Made by a program: the position numbers and the translations under genes. A DNA stretch of 64,000 bases. Source: JBGPQJ01 sp963709295. Its GTDB lineage: Bacteria; Chloroflexota; Anaerolineae; Anaerolineales; Villigracilaceae. The DNA is taken from assembly GCA_963709295.1 (NCBI GenBank), contig CAVPVW010000008.1, forward strand, positions 248,001 to 312,000, written 5' to 3'. This document shows positions 27,262 through 35,224 of this stretch, piece by piece. The notes below the pieces were generated by a model, which saw only the letters and a list, made by a program, of their open reading frames with translations, ran no database searches and had not been told where the DNA came from. Position 1 is the first letter of the stretch. Each line of letters begins with the position of its first letter.

Positions 27262-27333
27262 AGTATTTTCTCCTTTTGTTGTATGAATGATTAAGTAGCA
27301 CTACTTTTGGTACATTTTCCAGAAAAGAGATTC

Positions 27334-27771
27334 TTATCGCTCTTCCTTGCAATCCAGACAAAGCCCATAAAGAGATATCTGAGGGCGCAGGATCTGATAA
27401 CCTGATGTTCGCTCCAGCCTCCGGAGCGATTTTTGATCAAGAGACACGTCTGCATCGATTATTTTATTACACTTCATACAAATCAAGTGGGGATGAGGCT
27501 GGGGGCGGTTGCCGTCATAATGGCTGTCTTCGCGCAAATCGATCTCCAACACTTGATTCATTTCCTTGAGCAGGCCCAGGGTCTTATAGACCGTGGCATG
27601 ACTCATGGTTGGGAACTTCAGTTTTATCTTTTGGTACAACTGGTTCGCGCTGGGATGCCCGTCACTCACCGCAATCAACCGCACCAACTCAACCCGCTGT
27701 GGGGTTAGTCGAAAATCGCGTTCTTTCAACGCGGCAATCAATTGATCAAAGCGGGCATCTGAATTGGTCAT
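27334..27771 (-). CDS. Fur-family regulator, PerR-like
   Basis: A 145-residue Fur-superfamily repressor with the winged helix (RLTPQRVELVRLIA, MSHATVYKTLGLL), a CxxC zinc site in HLICMKCNKIID and a second in YGLCLDCKE. The residues aligned with the PerR metal-site aspartates are Asp (SHYDGN and IIDADV), which favours PerR-type peroxide sensing over Fur. The position directly upstream of katG agrees. The frame begins with TTG at 27801; I use the ATG at 27771, where homologs begin, although no clear ribosome site is seen. The upstream 60 bases are extremely AT-rich and probably hold its own operator. Confidence 0.85.
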   Translation of the reverse strand: MTNSDARFDQLIAALKERDFRLTPQRVELVRLIAVSDGHPSANQLYQKIKLKFPTMSHATVYKTLGLLKEMNQVLEIDLREDSHYDGNRPQPHPHLICMKCNKIIDADVSLDQKSLRRLERTSGYQILRPQISLYGLCLDCKEER

Positions 27772-27857
27772 AGGATTATTATTGATAATTATTCCTAACA
27801 AATAATTATTATTTATTATACTTCAAAAGAAAAATTTCTTCCAGTTGCGTTAAAAGC

Positions 27858-27892
27858 AAACAAGCACTCGCCTTTTCAACGAGTGCTTGTTT
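27858..27892 (-). terminator. Terminator of the feo operon
   Basis: AAACAAGCACTCG and CGAGTGCTTGTTT form a 13-bp stem with a 9-base loop. It follows the feoC stop on the minus strand, before the PerR-like gene. Confidence 0.8.
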
Positions 27893-27908
27893 ATTCACAA
27901 AGATAAGG

Positions 27909-28163
27909 TCAGGCTTCAGTCAGTGTAAAAAGACGCAAGGTCTGACCGGAGGCGTTCCCAGGCTGCGGACTCCTGCATGCATTGCTCAGGCTGCACTCAG
28001 CACAGGTGTCGCTGCAAGTATTGAAGGGTTGGAGCTGCCCCGAGCGCTGAAGATGCTCCAGCATGGCACTCAACAGCTCGGGAGTTGTTCCCAGCCGCGA
28101 GGCCAATTCCCCTGTTTCAAAGGTGCCGCCAGAGCGGATCTCGGCGAGCAGTTTTTCCAACAT
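27909..28163 (-). CDS. feoC: FeoC-like Fe-S winged-helix protein
   Basis: An 84-residue protein. A winged helix (about 1-50, LAEIRSGGTFETGELASRLG) is followed by a cysteine cluster (CSDTCAECSLSNAC, about 56-69) typical of FeoC, which is thought to bind Fe-S and regulate FeoB. In the raw sequence it reads through as a C-terminal extension of FeoB because of an indel. Its own ATG at 28163 has GGAGAGG upstream and lies 2 bases after the reconstructed FeoB stop (TAA at 28168-28166), so I call it a separate gene. Confidence 0.8.
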   Translation of the reverse strand: MLEKLLAEIRSGGTFETGELASRLGTTPELLSAMLEHLQRSGQLQPFNTCSDTCAECSLSNACRSPQPGNASGQTLRLFTLTEA

Positions 28164-28165
28164 GG

Positions 28166-30246
28166 TTAGTATCCTCTCCAGACAGCCAGGTTGTAAGTCG
28201 CGATCCCTGCTAAAAATGGAGACCCCCAACAGGAGCAGCACACTCTGCATCGTCCAGCGCCAGGAGTTGGTCTCTTGTTTGGTCACCGCCACCGTCGCCA
28301 TGCAGGGGATGAAGAGCATGGTCACCACCAGGAACGACAGGGCGGTCGCGGCTGAATAGGTCGCTGCCAGCGTGGCGGTCAGGCCGGCTTCAGTGGTGTT
28401 GCCGAAGAGCACGCCTAAAGTCGAGATGGCGTTTTCCTTGGCCGGGAAACTGGCGATCAGCGCAACGGTCAGACGCCAGTCGAATCCCATCAGGCTGCCG
28501 ATCGGCTCGAAGAACATGCCGATGGAGGCGAGGTAGCTGGTATTCAGATCCCCGTTCGGGAAGTAGGAAAGCGCCCACACCAGCATCGCCATTGCCAGAA
28601 TGGTCGTCCCGGCCTTTTTGACGAAAGACAGCGACCGCTCCCAGACCAGCAGGCCGATCGTGCGGGCGTTGGGGATGTGATAGAGCGGCATCTCCATAAT
28701 GAAGGCAGAGCGCTGGCCTTTGAAGATGGTGCGGTTGAGCAACACGCCACCGATCACCAGGGTCATCAAAGACAACATCACCAATCCCCACGAGACCCAG
28801 ATGGCATTCACGCCGAAAAACGCCGGAGCAATGAACGCCACGACCGCCATGCGCGCGGTACAGGGCACCAGCGGGGCGATCAGGATGGTCAGCATGCGCG
28901 CGGACGATGAGTCGATCACGCGCGTTCCCATGATGGCAGGCACGTTGCAGCCGAATCCCAAAAAGAGTGGAAGAAAGGACCTCCCGTGCAGCCCCATCAG
29001 GTGCATCAGGTTGTCCATCACGTAGGCGGCGCGCGCCATGTAGCCTGTGTCCTCCAGCACCGCGAAGGAGGCGAAGAAGAAAACGAGAATGGGCAGGAAG
29101 GTCAGCACCGACCCCACCCCTCCGATCAGGCCGTCCACGATCATGCCCTGCACCCAGGCCGGCGCGCCTGCCAGCAACCCGGATGCTGCTGCAGACAGGG
29201 GTACGATTATTTGCTTGTCAAGCCATACCTGCAACGGTGTGCCCAACGTGAAGGTCATCCAGAACACCAGACCCAGGATGCCAGCCAAAATCAGCAAGCC
29301 CCACAGCGGGTGCGCCGCCCACCGGTCGAGACGCTCCGTCAGCCCAACCTGGCCAATCTTCGGGTGAGTCACGGCGGCACGCACCATGCGCCCGATCCAT
29401 TCGTAGCGGCCTGAGGCCACAGCTAAAAAGGCATCGTCGTGCGCGCGCAAAACGTCATGGACGGATTCCCAGATTTCTGGGGGAAGCGCCGCCTGCATCA
29501 TGCGCGAGACCTCGACATCCCCCTCCAGCAGCTTGAGCGCGATCCAACTTTGTGGATACGGCTCTGGGACTCTTCCGGAAATCAGCCCCTCGATTTTTTC
29601 GAGCACCACACGGTGGTCGGCGCGCACCTCGGGCAAATTCGGATTCGAGATGCGGTTTCCGTTCAACAAATCCTGAACCACAGCCAGCAATTCTCGCACG
29701 CCCACTGCCCGGGAGGCCGTCATGGGGACGACAGGCAACCCCAGGGCTGCTTCGAGCACCTGCGGCTCGACGCAGAATCCCCTCCTGCTCAGCAACATCC
29801 ATCATGTTAAGAGCCACCACCAACGGCGCATCCAGGGCGATCAGTTCCGCCACCAGGTAAAGGCTGCGCTCCAGATTTACCGCGCTGACCACGGCGACCA
29901 CCACGGCAGGCTTTTCGCGGACGATGAACTCTCGGGCGATGACTTCCTCGGGTGAATTGGCAGTCAGGCTGTAGGTTCCGGGCAGATCCACAAGCCGGAA
30001 GTCTCGTCCACTGTTGGAAAAATGTCCTTCGCGGCGTTCGACAGTCTTGCCCGGCCAGTTCCCCACATGCTGGTTGAGTCCGGTCAGCAAATTAAAAAGA
30101 GTGGACTTCCCCATGTTGGGCTGACCGGCAAGAGCGATCAGCGGGGTATCCACACCTTCTGCAATCCGTTCAGGAGCGGCTTGGGTGACCGTATCGTGAC
30201 AATCGCTCAAGCTAACCCCGCTCGACGATGATCTTGGCTGCCTCAC
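28166..30246 (-). CDS. feoB: Ferrous iron transporter FeoB, twice frameshifted
   Basis: A ferrous-iron transporter of about 692 residues. It has an N-terminal G domain (GQPNMGKST, LVDLPGTYSL, NMMDVAEQEG), a helical spacer and two Gate-type membrane regions (FLGFGCNVPAIMGTR, SFPAKENAIS). Two single-base insertions interrupt it. One is in the C4 run at 29779-29782, after which GFCVEPQVLEAALGLPV continues. The other is in the A5 run at 28212-28216; without it the protein ends GIATYNLAVWRGY just before feoC, as normal FeoB proteins do. The start is uncertain: GTG at 30246 overlaps feoA, and TTG at 30210, directly after the feoA stop, is also plausible. Confidence 0.9.
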
Positions 30247-30454
30247 CGCGTCCCAGCGCTACACGCGTTCCGCGAACTTTCACAATCAACGGCCCATGAC
30301 CGTAATTTTGCGACATGTCCACCCTCACCCCCGGGGTGAATCCCAGCGACGCCAGCCGGTTGTTGACCATCCGCCCACCCTGAAAATCCGTGATGGTGGC
30401 GATTTCTCCTGCTGCCATTTCGGATAATTTTACTTTATGCTGCTGCTCCGGCAT
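30212..30454 (-). CDS. feoA: FeoA iron-transport accessory protein
   Basis: An 80-residue SH3-like protein (LSEMAAGEIATITDFQGG, GFTPGVRVDMSQNYG, VALGRGEAAKIIVE) of the FeoA family, which helps FeoB in ferrous iron uptake. It is the first gene of the feo operon and abuts or overlaps feoB. The inverted repeat at 30499-30519 lies 45 bases upstream. Confidence 0.92.
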   Translation of the reverse strand: MPEQQHKVKLSEMAAGEIATITDFQGGRMVNNRLASLGFTPGVRVDMSQNYGHGPLIVKVRGTRVALGRGEAAKIIVERG

Positions 30455-30498
30455 GCCTGTCTCCTGGTTTCGTCTTCCTCAACACACTTCTTATTATA

Positions 30499-30519
30499 TA
30501 CTAACTTTATTAATTAGTA
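30499..30519. promoter_or_regulatory. Inverted repeat upstream of feoA
   Basis: TACTAA (30499-30504) and TTAGTA (30514-30519) are separated by nine AT-rich bases in the 219-base gap between feoA and the divergent DUF2892 gene. The position suits an iron-responsive repressor (Fur or DtxR type). The arms are short, so this is tentative. Confidence 0.35.
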
Positions 30520-30673
30520 TTACACAAAGCGCAATATTTTTATATGACAAATGTCACATTTCTTCCAGGAATTGAGAGAAAGATCTGGTTCGACCAACTT
30601 CGCTGCAACTTTTGTTTATGGGCTGCATCCAAGTAGGTAGAAATCCACACTATTCAATTTTTAGGAGGTTGTC

Positions 30674-30874
30674 ATGAAAGCTAATGAATCAAATGTCGAT
30701 CGGATCATCCGCGCTGTGGCGGGCGTTGTCCTGCTCTTCCTGGGCTTTGGCGGCGCGTTGACCGGCACCTGGGCGATCGTTGCCAATGTTCTGGGAGCGG
30801 TCATGCTGCTCACCGCCGCCATCGGCTTCTGCCCGCTCTACGCTGTCTTCAAATTCAGCACCAAGAAATCGTGA
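30674..30874 (+). CDS. DUF2892 (YgaP-type) membrane protein
   Basis: A 66-residue protein with two transmembrane helices (about 14-30 and 35-55) and the family pattern NVDRIIRAVAGV and GFCPLYAVF. The function is unknown; the domain also occurs fused to rhodanese in YgaP and to thioredoxin at 32154-32672 here. AGGAGG precedes the ATG. The stop codon (30872-30874) directly abuts the end of the TnpB element. Confidence 0.85.
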   Translation: MKANESNVDRIIRAVAGVVLLFLGFGGALTGTWAIVANVLGAVMLLTAAIGFCPLYAVFKFSTKKS

Positions 30875-32100
30875 CTACTCCCCACGCATCACTGCGGGGG
30901 CAGCAGAGACTTCTAGCCCGAGTCTCAAAATATTATGGGATGCGTTTTCGTCCCGATCCATGACGAGACCACACACAGGACAGGCATGCACCCGGACGGA
31001 CAAAGACTTCTCGACCAAAGTTCCACAACCAGAAGAGCACATCCTGGATGTGTTGCGTGGATCAACCGATACGACACGACGACCAGCGTTCTCAGCTTTG
31101 TACGTGGTGTACGTGATCAGTTGCTTCCAGGCTGCATCCGAGATGCTCTTTGCCAAACAATGGTTTTGAAGCATGTTCCTGATAGTCAGGTTTTCAAAAG
31201 AGATCATGCCGAAACTGTTGACCAGTTCACGACTAACCTTATGGGCAAAGTCTTTGCGCCTGTTGGCAATGCGTTGGTGGACATGCTGAACCGCCTTGCG
31301 CCGTTTGGCCCGTTCGGGCGTTCCTTTTTCAGCCCTCGAGAGAAGGCGCTGCACCTGCGCCAGTCCTTGCTCAGCATGACGAAAGAAGCGGGGATTATCA
31401 ATCTTCATCCCATTGGAGAGCGTGGCAAAACTTTCAAGTCCTACATCCACCCCGATTGCCAAGCCATTGTAGGGCAAGGATTGGGGATCCACTTCACAGG
31501 CGAAGCAGGCATACCAGTTGCCCACCGCATCCCTCTGAACGGTGAGTGTCTTGACCCTGCCCTGGATGGGACGATGCAAGACGATCCTCACTGCCCCAAT
31601 TTTGGAAATGAGCAACTCCTTGCCCGCAGGGAGCAATTCAAACCCAGACTGCTTGAAGGTGAAGCTCGCGTACCGACCGTATCCCCGAAAGCGCGGGTAG
31701 CCAGGCTTTTCGCCTGCCTTCACTCTACGAAAGAAAGCCTTGAAAGCCAGATCCACTCGCTCCTGAACATTCTGCAAGACCTGAGAATGGACACGCACCA
31801 ATTCGGGATGATCTCGTTTCCAAAGAGTGAGTCGTTTATTTGTGTCGTACAGCGAAAGGGTTTTCTTTTCCTGCTCCCAGGTGTTTTTGCGCGTGGCCAG
31901 CGTCTCGTTGTAGACCCAACGACAAAGTTCCAGCGTCCGATCGAGTTGGGTGCGTTGGCTCCTGGAGGGTCGCAGGCGATACTTGAAGGTTTTTACCGCA
32001 TAGCTCATGCGTTCTATTTTACAACGATGTCCTACACCTTGCAAGGATGTGTGCCTTGGTTCCCCATTGCTGAAGCAAGGGGCTTTTCGGCGCTGACGGT
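30872..32100 (-). mobile_element. Solo TnpB (IS1341/IS605-type) element
   Basis: The tnpB gene is flanked by imperfect hairpins like IS200/IS605 ends: CCCC-GCA-TGC-GGGG at 30880-30899, overlapping the tnpB 3' end, and CCCC-TTGC-GCAA-GGGG at 32062-32082 upstream of it. No tnpA is present, so it cannot move by itself. The borders are approximate. The right end touches the stop codon of the DUF2892 gene and the left end lies just before a terminator and the thioredoxin gene. Confidence 0.65.
30875..32008 (-). CDS. tnpB: TnpB RNA-guided endonuclease
   Basis: A 377-residue TnpB with an N-terminal helix-turn-helix (KYRLRPSRSQRTQLDRTLEL). The RuvC catalytic acids appear intact: Asp in AIGVDVGLES, Glu in ISFENLTI, Asp in VMDRDENASHN. 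The zinc finger has a CSSG.CG and CPVCG pair. In the family, TnpB uses a guide RNA from the element's end and cuts DNA, helping the element persist. The ATG at 32008 gives the usual MSYAVKTFKYRLRP start; the frame opens slightly earlier. The hairpin overlapping its 3' end would be part of the guide RNA. Confidence 0.92.
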   Translation of the reverse strand: MSYAVKTFKYRLRPSRSQRTQLDRTLELCRWVYNETLATRKNTWEQEKKTLSLYDTNKRLTLWKRDHPELVRVHSQVLQNVQERVDLAFKAFFRRVKAGEKPGYPRFRGYGRYASFTFKQSGFELLPAGKELLISKIGAVRIVLHRPIQGRVKTLTVQRDAVGNWYACFACEVDPQSLPYNGLAIGVDVGLESFATLSNGMKIDNPRFFRHAEQGLAQVQRLLSRAEKGTPERAKRRKAVQHVHQRIANRRKDFAHKVSRELVNSFGMISFENLTIRNMLQNHCLAKSISDAAWKQLITYTTYKAENAGRRVVSVDPRNTSRMCSSGCGTLVEKSLSVRVHACPVCGLVMDRDENASHNILRLGLEVSAAPAVMRGE

Positions 32101-32118
32101 AAGTACCACGAGGAGATA

Positions 32119-32153
32119 GGGCATGGTTTCAGAGCCGTGCCCTTTTCGTTTTT
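32119..32153 (+). terminator. Terminator directly before the thioredoxin start
   Basis: GGGCATGG and CCGTGCCC form an 8-bp stem (one T-G pair) followed by TTTTCGTTTTT. The ATG of the thioredoxin gene comes immediately after the last T. It may be the original terminator of the DUF2892 gene, now separated from it by the TnpB element. Confidence 0.6.
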
Positions 32154-32672
32154 ATGGACAACAACTCTTTCAACGAAAAACTTCGCGAATACCAAAATCC
32201 GGTCGTGGTGGACTTTTGGGCGCCATGGTGCGGTCCGTGCAAGATGATCAAACCCACGCTGGAAAAGCTGGCACAAGAATACGAAGGCCGGGTGGATTTG
32301 TGGGAGGTCAACGCCGACGAATACCCGGAGGTTCTAAAAAGCCTGCACGTCTACGGCATCCCGACGCTGATCGTTTTCCGCGACGGGAAGGAGACTCAGC
32401 GCTATGTCGGTGCAAAATCCAGCAGCACATTGAAATCCCTGTTCGAGGCGCTTGCCACCGGTGAAGAAAAACTCCCTGCCAATTTGGGGATGACCGACCG
32501 CTTGATCCGGCTTGGGGGAGGTGCTGCGCTTGCTGGAATCTGGGCAGTGGCAGATGGACATTGGTTGCTGCTGGTCATGGCCGGGGCATTGATGTTCAGC
32601 GCCATCTATGACCGCTGCCCCATCTGGCGTGCTTTGACCTCGCGCTTCAAGGAATTGACAGGCAAAGCCTGA
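32154..32672 (+). CDS. Thioredoxin-DUF2892 fusion protein
   Basis: A 172-residue protein with an N-terminal thioredoxin domain (about 1-105, active site WAPWCGPCKM, cis-Pro in YGIPTLIVF) joined to a C-terminal DUF2892 domain (about 112-170, MTDRLIRLGGGAALAG, then YDRCPIWRALT) with two membrane helices. It has no signal peptide, so the thioredoxin part should face the cytoplasm, tethered to the membrane. No ribosome site is seen before the ATG because the terminator hairpin occupies that position; expression may depend on an internal promoter or a later start. Confidence 0.85.
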   Translation: MDNNSFNEKLREYQNPVVVDFWAPWCGPCKMIKPTLEKLAQEYEGRVDLWEVNADEYPEVLKSLHVYGIPTLIVFRDGKETQRYVGAKSSSTLKSLFEALATGEEKLPANLGMTDRLIRLGGGAALAGIWAVADGHWLLLVMAGALMFSAIYDRCPIWRALTSRFKELTGKA

Positions 32673-32686
32673 TAACATACGTTCTT

Positions 32687-32729
32687 AAATCAAAAACATC
32701 CGAAACGAGACTTCGGATGTTTTTGATTT
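32687..32729. terminator. Bidirectional terminator
   Basis: Perfect 18-bp arms (32687-32704 and 32712-32729) with a 7-base loop, A-rich 5' and T-rich 3'. It lies between the convergent thioredoxin-fusion gene and the gene at 32740-33078. Confidence 0.9.
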
Positions 32730-32739
32730 CGGTCCGGCC

Positions 32740-33078
32740 TTATGGCTGTTGCGATTGCTCCTGCAGCCATTCCCGCAACAACAGCATATCAAACGTTTCG
32801 CTCTCCATTTCTTTTAGCGGAGTGGAGGCCGGGGTATCGGCCGGCAAGTTGAAGGCAGACAGAATCTCGGAGACGGGTATCCCAAAGGCAGCGGACACCT
32901 GCTCGAGGGTCATCCACCCTTTGATCGTGTTTACATCCGCCGCTGAAGGTTGGATCGCTTTCCCTCCTCCGTCGATCTTTCCCGAGACGGACCAAACCCC
33001 GGCTGCTTGAAATCCATAGACCACGCCGAGAAAAACCCCAACGACCAGAATCCCATAAACAAATGGATTGATTTTCAT
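32740..33078 (-). CDS. Membrane-anchored protein with IKGWMTLEQVS motif
   Basis: A 112-residue protein with one N-terminal helix (about 6-27) and a soluble part containing IKGWMTLEQVSAAFGIPVSE. I know this helical motif from proteins that accompany NapH/NosR-type 4Fe-4S membrane proteins; its role is not established. A Gln-rich C-terminus follows. GGAG precedes the ATG at 33078. It is 11 bases downstream of the 4Fe-4S protein gene, so the two form an operon. Confidence 0.7.
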   Translation of the reverse strand: MKINPFVYGILVVGVFLGVVYGFQAAGVWSVSGKIDGGGKAIQPSAADVNTIKGWMTLEQVSAAFGIPVSEILSAFNLPADTPASTPLKEMESETFDMLLLREWLQEQSQQP

Positions 33079-33089
33079 ATTCAGCTCCT

Positions 33090-34004
33090 TTATTTTGCCA
33101 TCAACGGAATGCCCGCTTTGACTTCCAGCGCACCCTGGCGCGGGCACTCACCCACGCACTCGAGGCAGCTGATGCAGTCCACGCTGGTAATGACCGTCGC
33201 GGTATGGACGTTCAGCCCCATCGGGCAAGCTTTGGTGCAAATCTTGCAGTCGGTGCAGGCACCGGCTTCGCGTTTGAGATACACCGGGCTGAGTTTCCCC
33301 AAGAGGCCACTGACGGCACCCAACGGACATGCGTATCGGCACCACGGGCGTTCCACAAAAAACGATCCCAGCAGGCTGAGGCCAAGGATGACCAGACCCG
33401 GGGTGAAGGACATCTCAGCAATGGTGATCAACGCCGACCAGGGGTCATAATCCTTGAAGACCATCACGCCGTAGATCGCCGCGCCGGTGACCGCCCAGAT
33501 GAGCACAAAGTACTTCAGGAAACGCAGGTATTTATCGAGGATGGACCATGCCGGCTGCCCGCGCTGGGCAATCGTGCGGAAGAACCTCCGAACGGGGATA
33601 AAACGCTTCTGCATCCATGCGCTGAACGAGTGAACGATATCCTGGATGAACCCCAGCGGGCAGATCCAGCCGCAGAAACTTGAGCGCAGTAAAAGGGCAG
33701 TCAGCAGCGCCGCAGCCGCAATCACCAGATTCGAGAGATGGGTATGGGGGACGAAAGCCCCTCCGCTGACCACATATTTGTAGAACGTCTCCAGCCCGCC
33801 AAAGGGGCAATACGCTTCAGGCGAGGCGGTGATGACCGTTGAGCTTTCGCCGGCAGCCACATGGACAACAGTGACATACGCAATAAAAGCTGCAAAAGAG
33901 AACTGGATGATCCTGCGAAAGACCTGATGAGTGAAAAAGGCTCTGATTCCGTGCAGCCGAGGTTTCACCTGTCCGCTTTTTTGAACGACCGATCCGGCTG
34001 TCAT
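33090..34004 (-). CDS. NapH/NosR-like 4Fe-4S membrane protein
   Basis: A 304-residue protein with five or so transmembrane helices. Two cysteine motifs of the polyferredoxin-like family lie in loops (CGWICPLG and CRYACPLG). Two 4Fe-4S clusters occur in the C-terminal domain (CTDCKICTKACPMG and CISCLECVGECP). An early CPFGGLE is also present. It should move electrons between the quinone pool and an unknown partner. The frame opens with an ATG fused to the ribosome site, so the second ATG at 34004, six bases after AGGAG, is the likely start. Confidence 0.88.
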   Translation of the reverse strand: MTAGSVVQKSGQVKPRLHGIRAFFTHQVFRRIIQFSFAAFIAYVTVVHVAAGESSTVITASPEAYCPFGGLETFYKYVVSGGAFVPHTHLSNLVIAAAALLTALLLRSSFCGWICPLGFIQDIVHSFSAWMQKRFIPVRRFFRTIAQRGQPAWSILDKYLRFLKYFVLIWAVTGAAIYGVMVFKDYDPWSALITIAEMSFTPGLVILGLSLLGSFFVERPWCRYACPLGAVSGLLGKLSPVYLKREAGACTDCKICTKACPMGLNVHTATVITSVDCISCLECVGECPRQGALEVKAGIPLMAK

Positions 34005-34134
34005 AAGCATCTCCTAATGATAATTTGCACCATCATAAGAGAGACTCATCAAGTCTCAACAAAGGAATTGTAAAGATTATGTGAAGGTGTGTCATCAATA
34101 CTTCTCATCAGCTCGGTTAAGGGCTTTAAACCAA

Positions 34135-34166
34135 AGAAGCCTCCGCTTTGTTGAGCAGGGGCTTCT
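34135..34166 (-). terminator. Terminator of the cytochrome gene
   Basis: AGAAGCC and GGCTTCT pair across an 18-base loop and are followed on the minus strand by TTTGGTTT. It separates the cytochrome gene from the 4Fe-4S gene. Confidence 0.6.
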
Positions 34167-34186
34167 GAAGTAAGTAACTTGTAATA

Positions 34187-34963
34187 CTAGGGCATCAATC
34201 CGGCTGTGCCCAACCGGTCGTGAATGCCCGGGAAAGCGTCTGCTTGAGCCTGAGAGATGATCTTCGCGGCTACCAAGGCTTGAATAATGGCAGTTTCACG
34301 CTCGTTGGCATCCTTTCCGCTGCTGACAATCTCTGGGTGGTCGATGCGATACTTCTCTGCGGCATCATGCACCAGCTTAAAGGTATCCGCCTCTGCCTGG
34401 GTGATGACTCCCTGCTCCACAGCCTGAGACAGCATCAGCTCCTGGTGTGCCGCCTGAACGGCAGGGTCGAAGGCCGCTCCTCCCATGCCTCCGGAGGGCT
34501 TGACCGTTCCAGCACCCAAGGCGCGGATGTAGTTGACCATGTCCCACCGAGCTTGCTCTTCGAGAGATTTCCAGGCTGGCATGGTGGTACTGAAATCCGC
34601 GCCACCCTCGCTGATGCGCCAGAAGAGATAGTCATCTGCCATCATCTGGCTGGTATGCGCGATGGGTGATGGAGGCGGATTGAGCGACGAACCAACAGGG
34701 CCATCCCCCATGCCGCCGTCCCCGTGGCAGCTGGCGCAATTGGTGATATAGAGCGCCGCGCCTCGTTCCAGCGAGGATTCGTCAGCCTTGACAGGATTGG
34801 TCAGTCCGGCATACTCCTCAGGTATCTGGGCATGGTGGCGGGCCATCATCCCGTTGCCCTGCATCCCCATTCCAATCCCCTCACCCGGGGTGAATTCTTC
34901 TGTCTGGGTACCACATGCTGATATCAGCATTGCTAAAACCAGTAAAGCAATTACTTTTCCCAT
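34187..34963 (-). CDS. Cytochrome c lipoprotein with repeated C-terminal helices
   Basis: A 258-residue exported protein. A signal peptide ends in the lipobox ISAC (Cys near 17). A cytochrome c domain (about 60-150) has one haem site, CASCH, and a possible distal Met in the DFSTTMPAWKSL region. The C-terminal part holds two similar helical units (GVITQAEADTFKLVHD near 190 and KIISQAQADAFPGIHD near 240), of unknown use. It would carry electrons on the outer face of the membrane; the neighbouring 4Fe-4S gene is a possible partner but is separated by a terminator. Confidence 0.85.
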   Translation of the reverse strand: MGKVIALLVLAMLISACGTQTEEFTPGEGIGMGMQGNGMMARHHAQIPEEYAGLTNPVKADESSLERGAALYITNCASCHGDGGMGDGPVGSSLNPPPSPIAHTSQMMADDYLFWRISEGGADFSTTMPAWKSLEEQARWDMVNYIRALGAGTVKPSGGMGGAAFDPAVQAAHQELMLSQAVEQGVITQAEADTFKLVHDAAEKYRIDHPEIVSSGKDANERETAIIQALVAAKIISQAQADAFPGIHDRLGTAGLMP

Positions 34964-35171
34964 CGCAAGAGTTCCTTCCTCTCATTTCATAACCTATCAA
35001 CAATTCATTGTTTTACAATCGTACCAGAATAACTAAAATCTGTTTTAAAGATTGTGTAAAGTCCAATTACTCAAGAAAGCCCGCATCAAGGACCTGATCA
35101 CCCCCACCGGAAAGTTCAATGTAAACAACACGGTGAATGGCTTTTACAAAATTTCTCGCTGGAATTCACAG

Positions 35172-35207
35172 ATAAATCCTGGCAAGAATCCAAATGCCAG
35201 GATTTAT
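35172..35207. terminator. Terminator-like hairpin after the GNAT gene
   Basis: ATAAATCCTGGC and GCCAGGATTTAT form a 12-bp stem with a 12-base loop. On the plus strand it is followed by TTTTTAAT. On the minus strand it lies just past the end of the acetyltransferase gene. The rest of 34964-35224 shows no supported gene. Confidence 0.6.
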
Positions 35208-35224
35208 TTTTAATCCCGCCGCCT

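Noticed and set aside
25684..27294. A 536-codon plus-strand frame antisense to katG
   Set aside because: It is the mirror of a GC-rich coding gene with strong homology on the other strand. The translation has no recognisable domain and no ribosome site.
27909..29798. A FeoB-FeoC fusion protein
   Set aside because: Removing one base from the A5 run at 28212-28216 gives a normal FeoB end (NLAVWRGY and stop) 2 bases before an ATG with a good ribosome site. The fusion is an artefact of the indel.
30935..32119. A 394-codon plus-strand frame antisense to tnpB
   Set aside because: It shadows a clear TnpB gene and its translation shows no family pattern.
35068..35175. A short plus-strand coding fragment (KKARIKDLITPTGKFNVN) in the gap before the GNAT gene
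   Set aside because: It has no start codon with a ribosome site and no recognised family. It could be a remnant, but the support is too weak.
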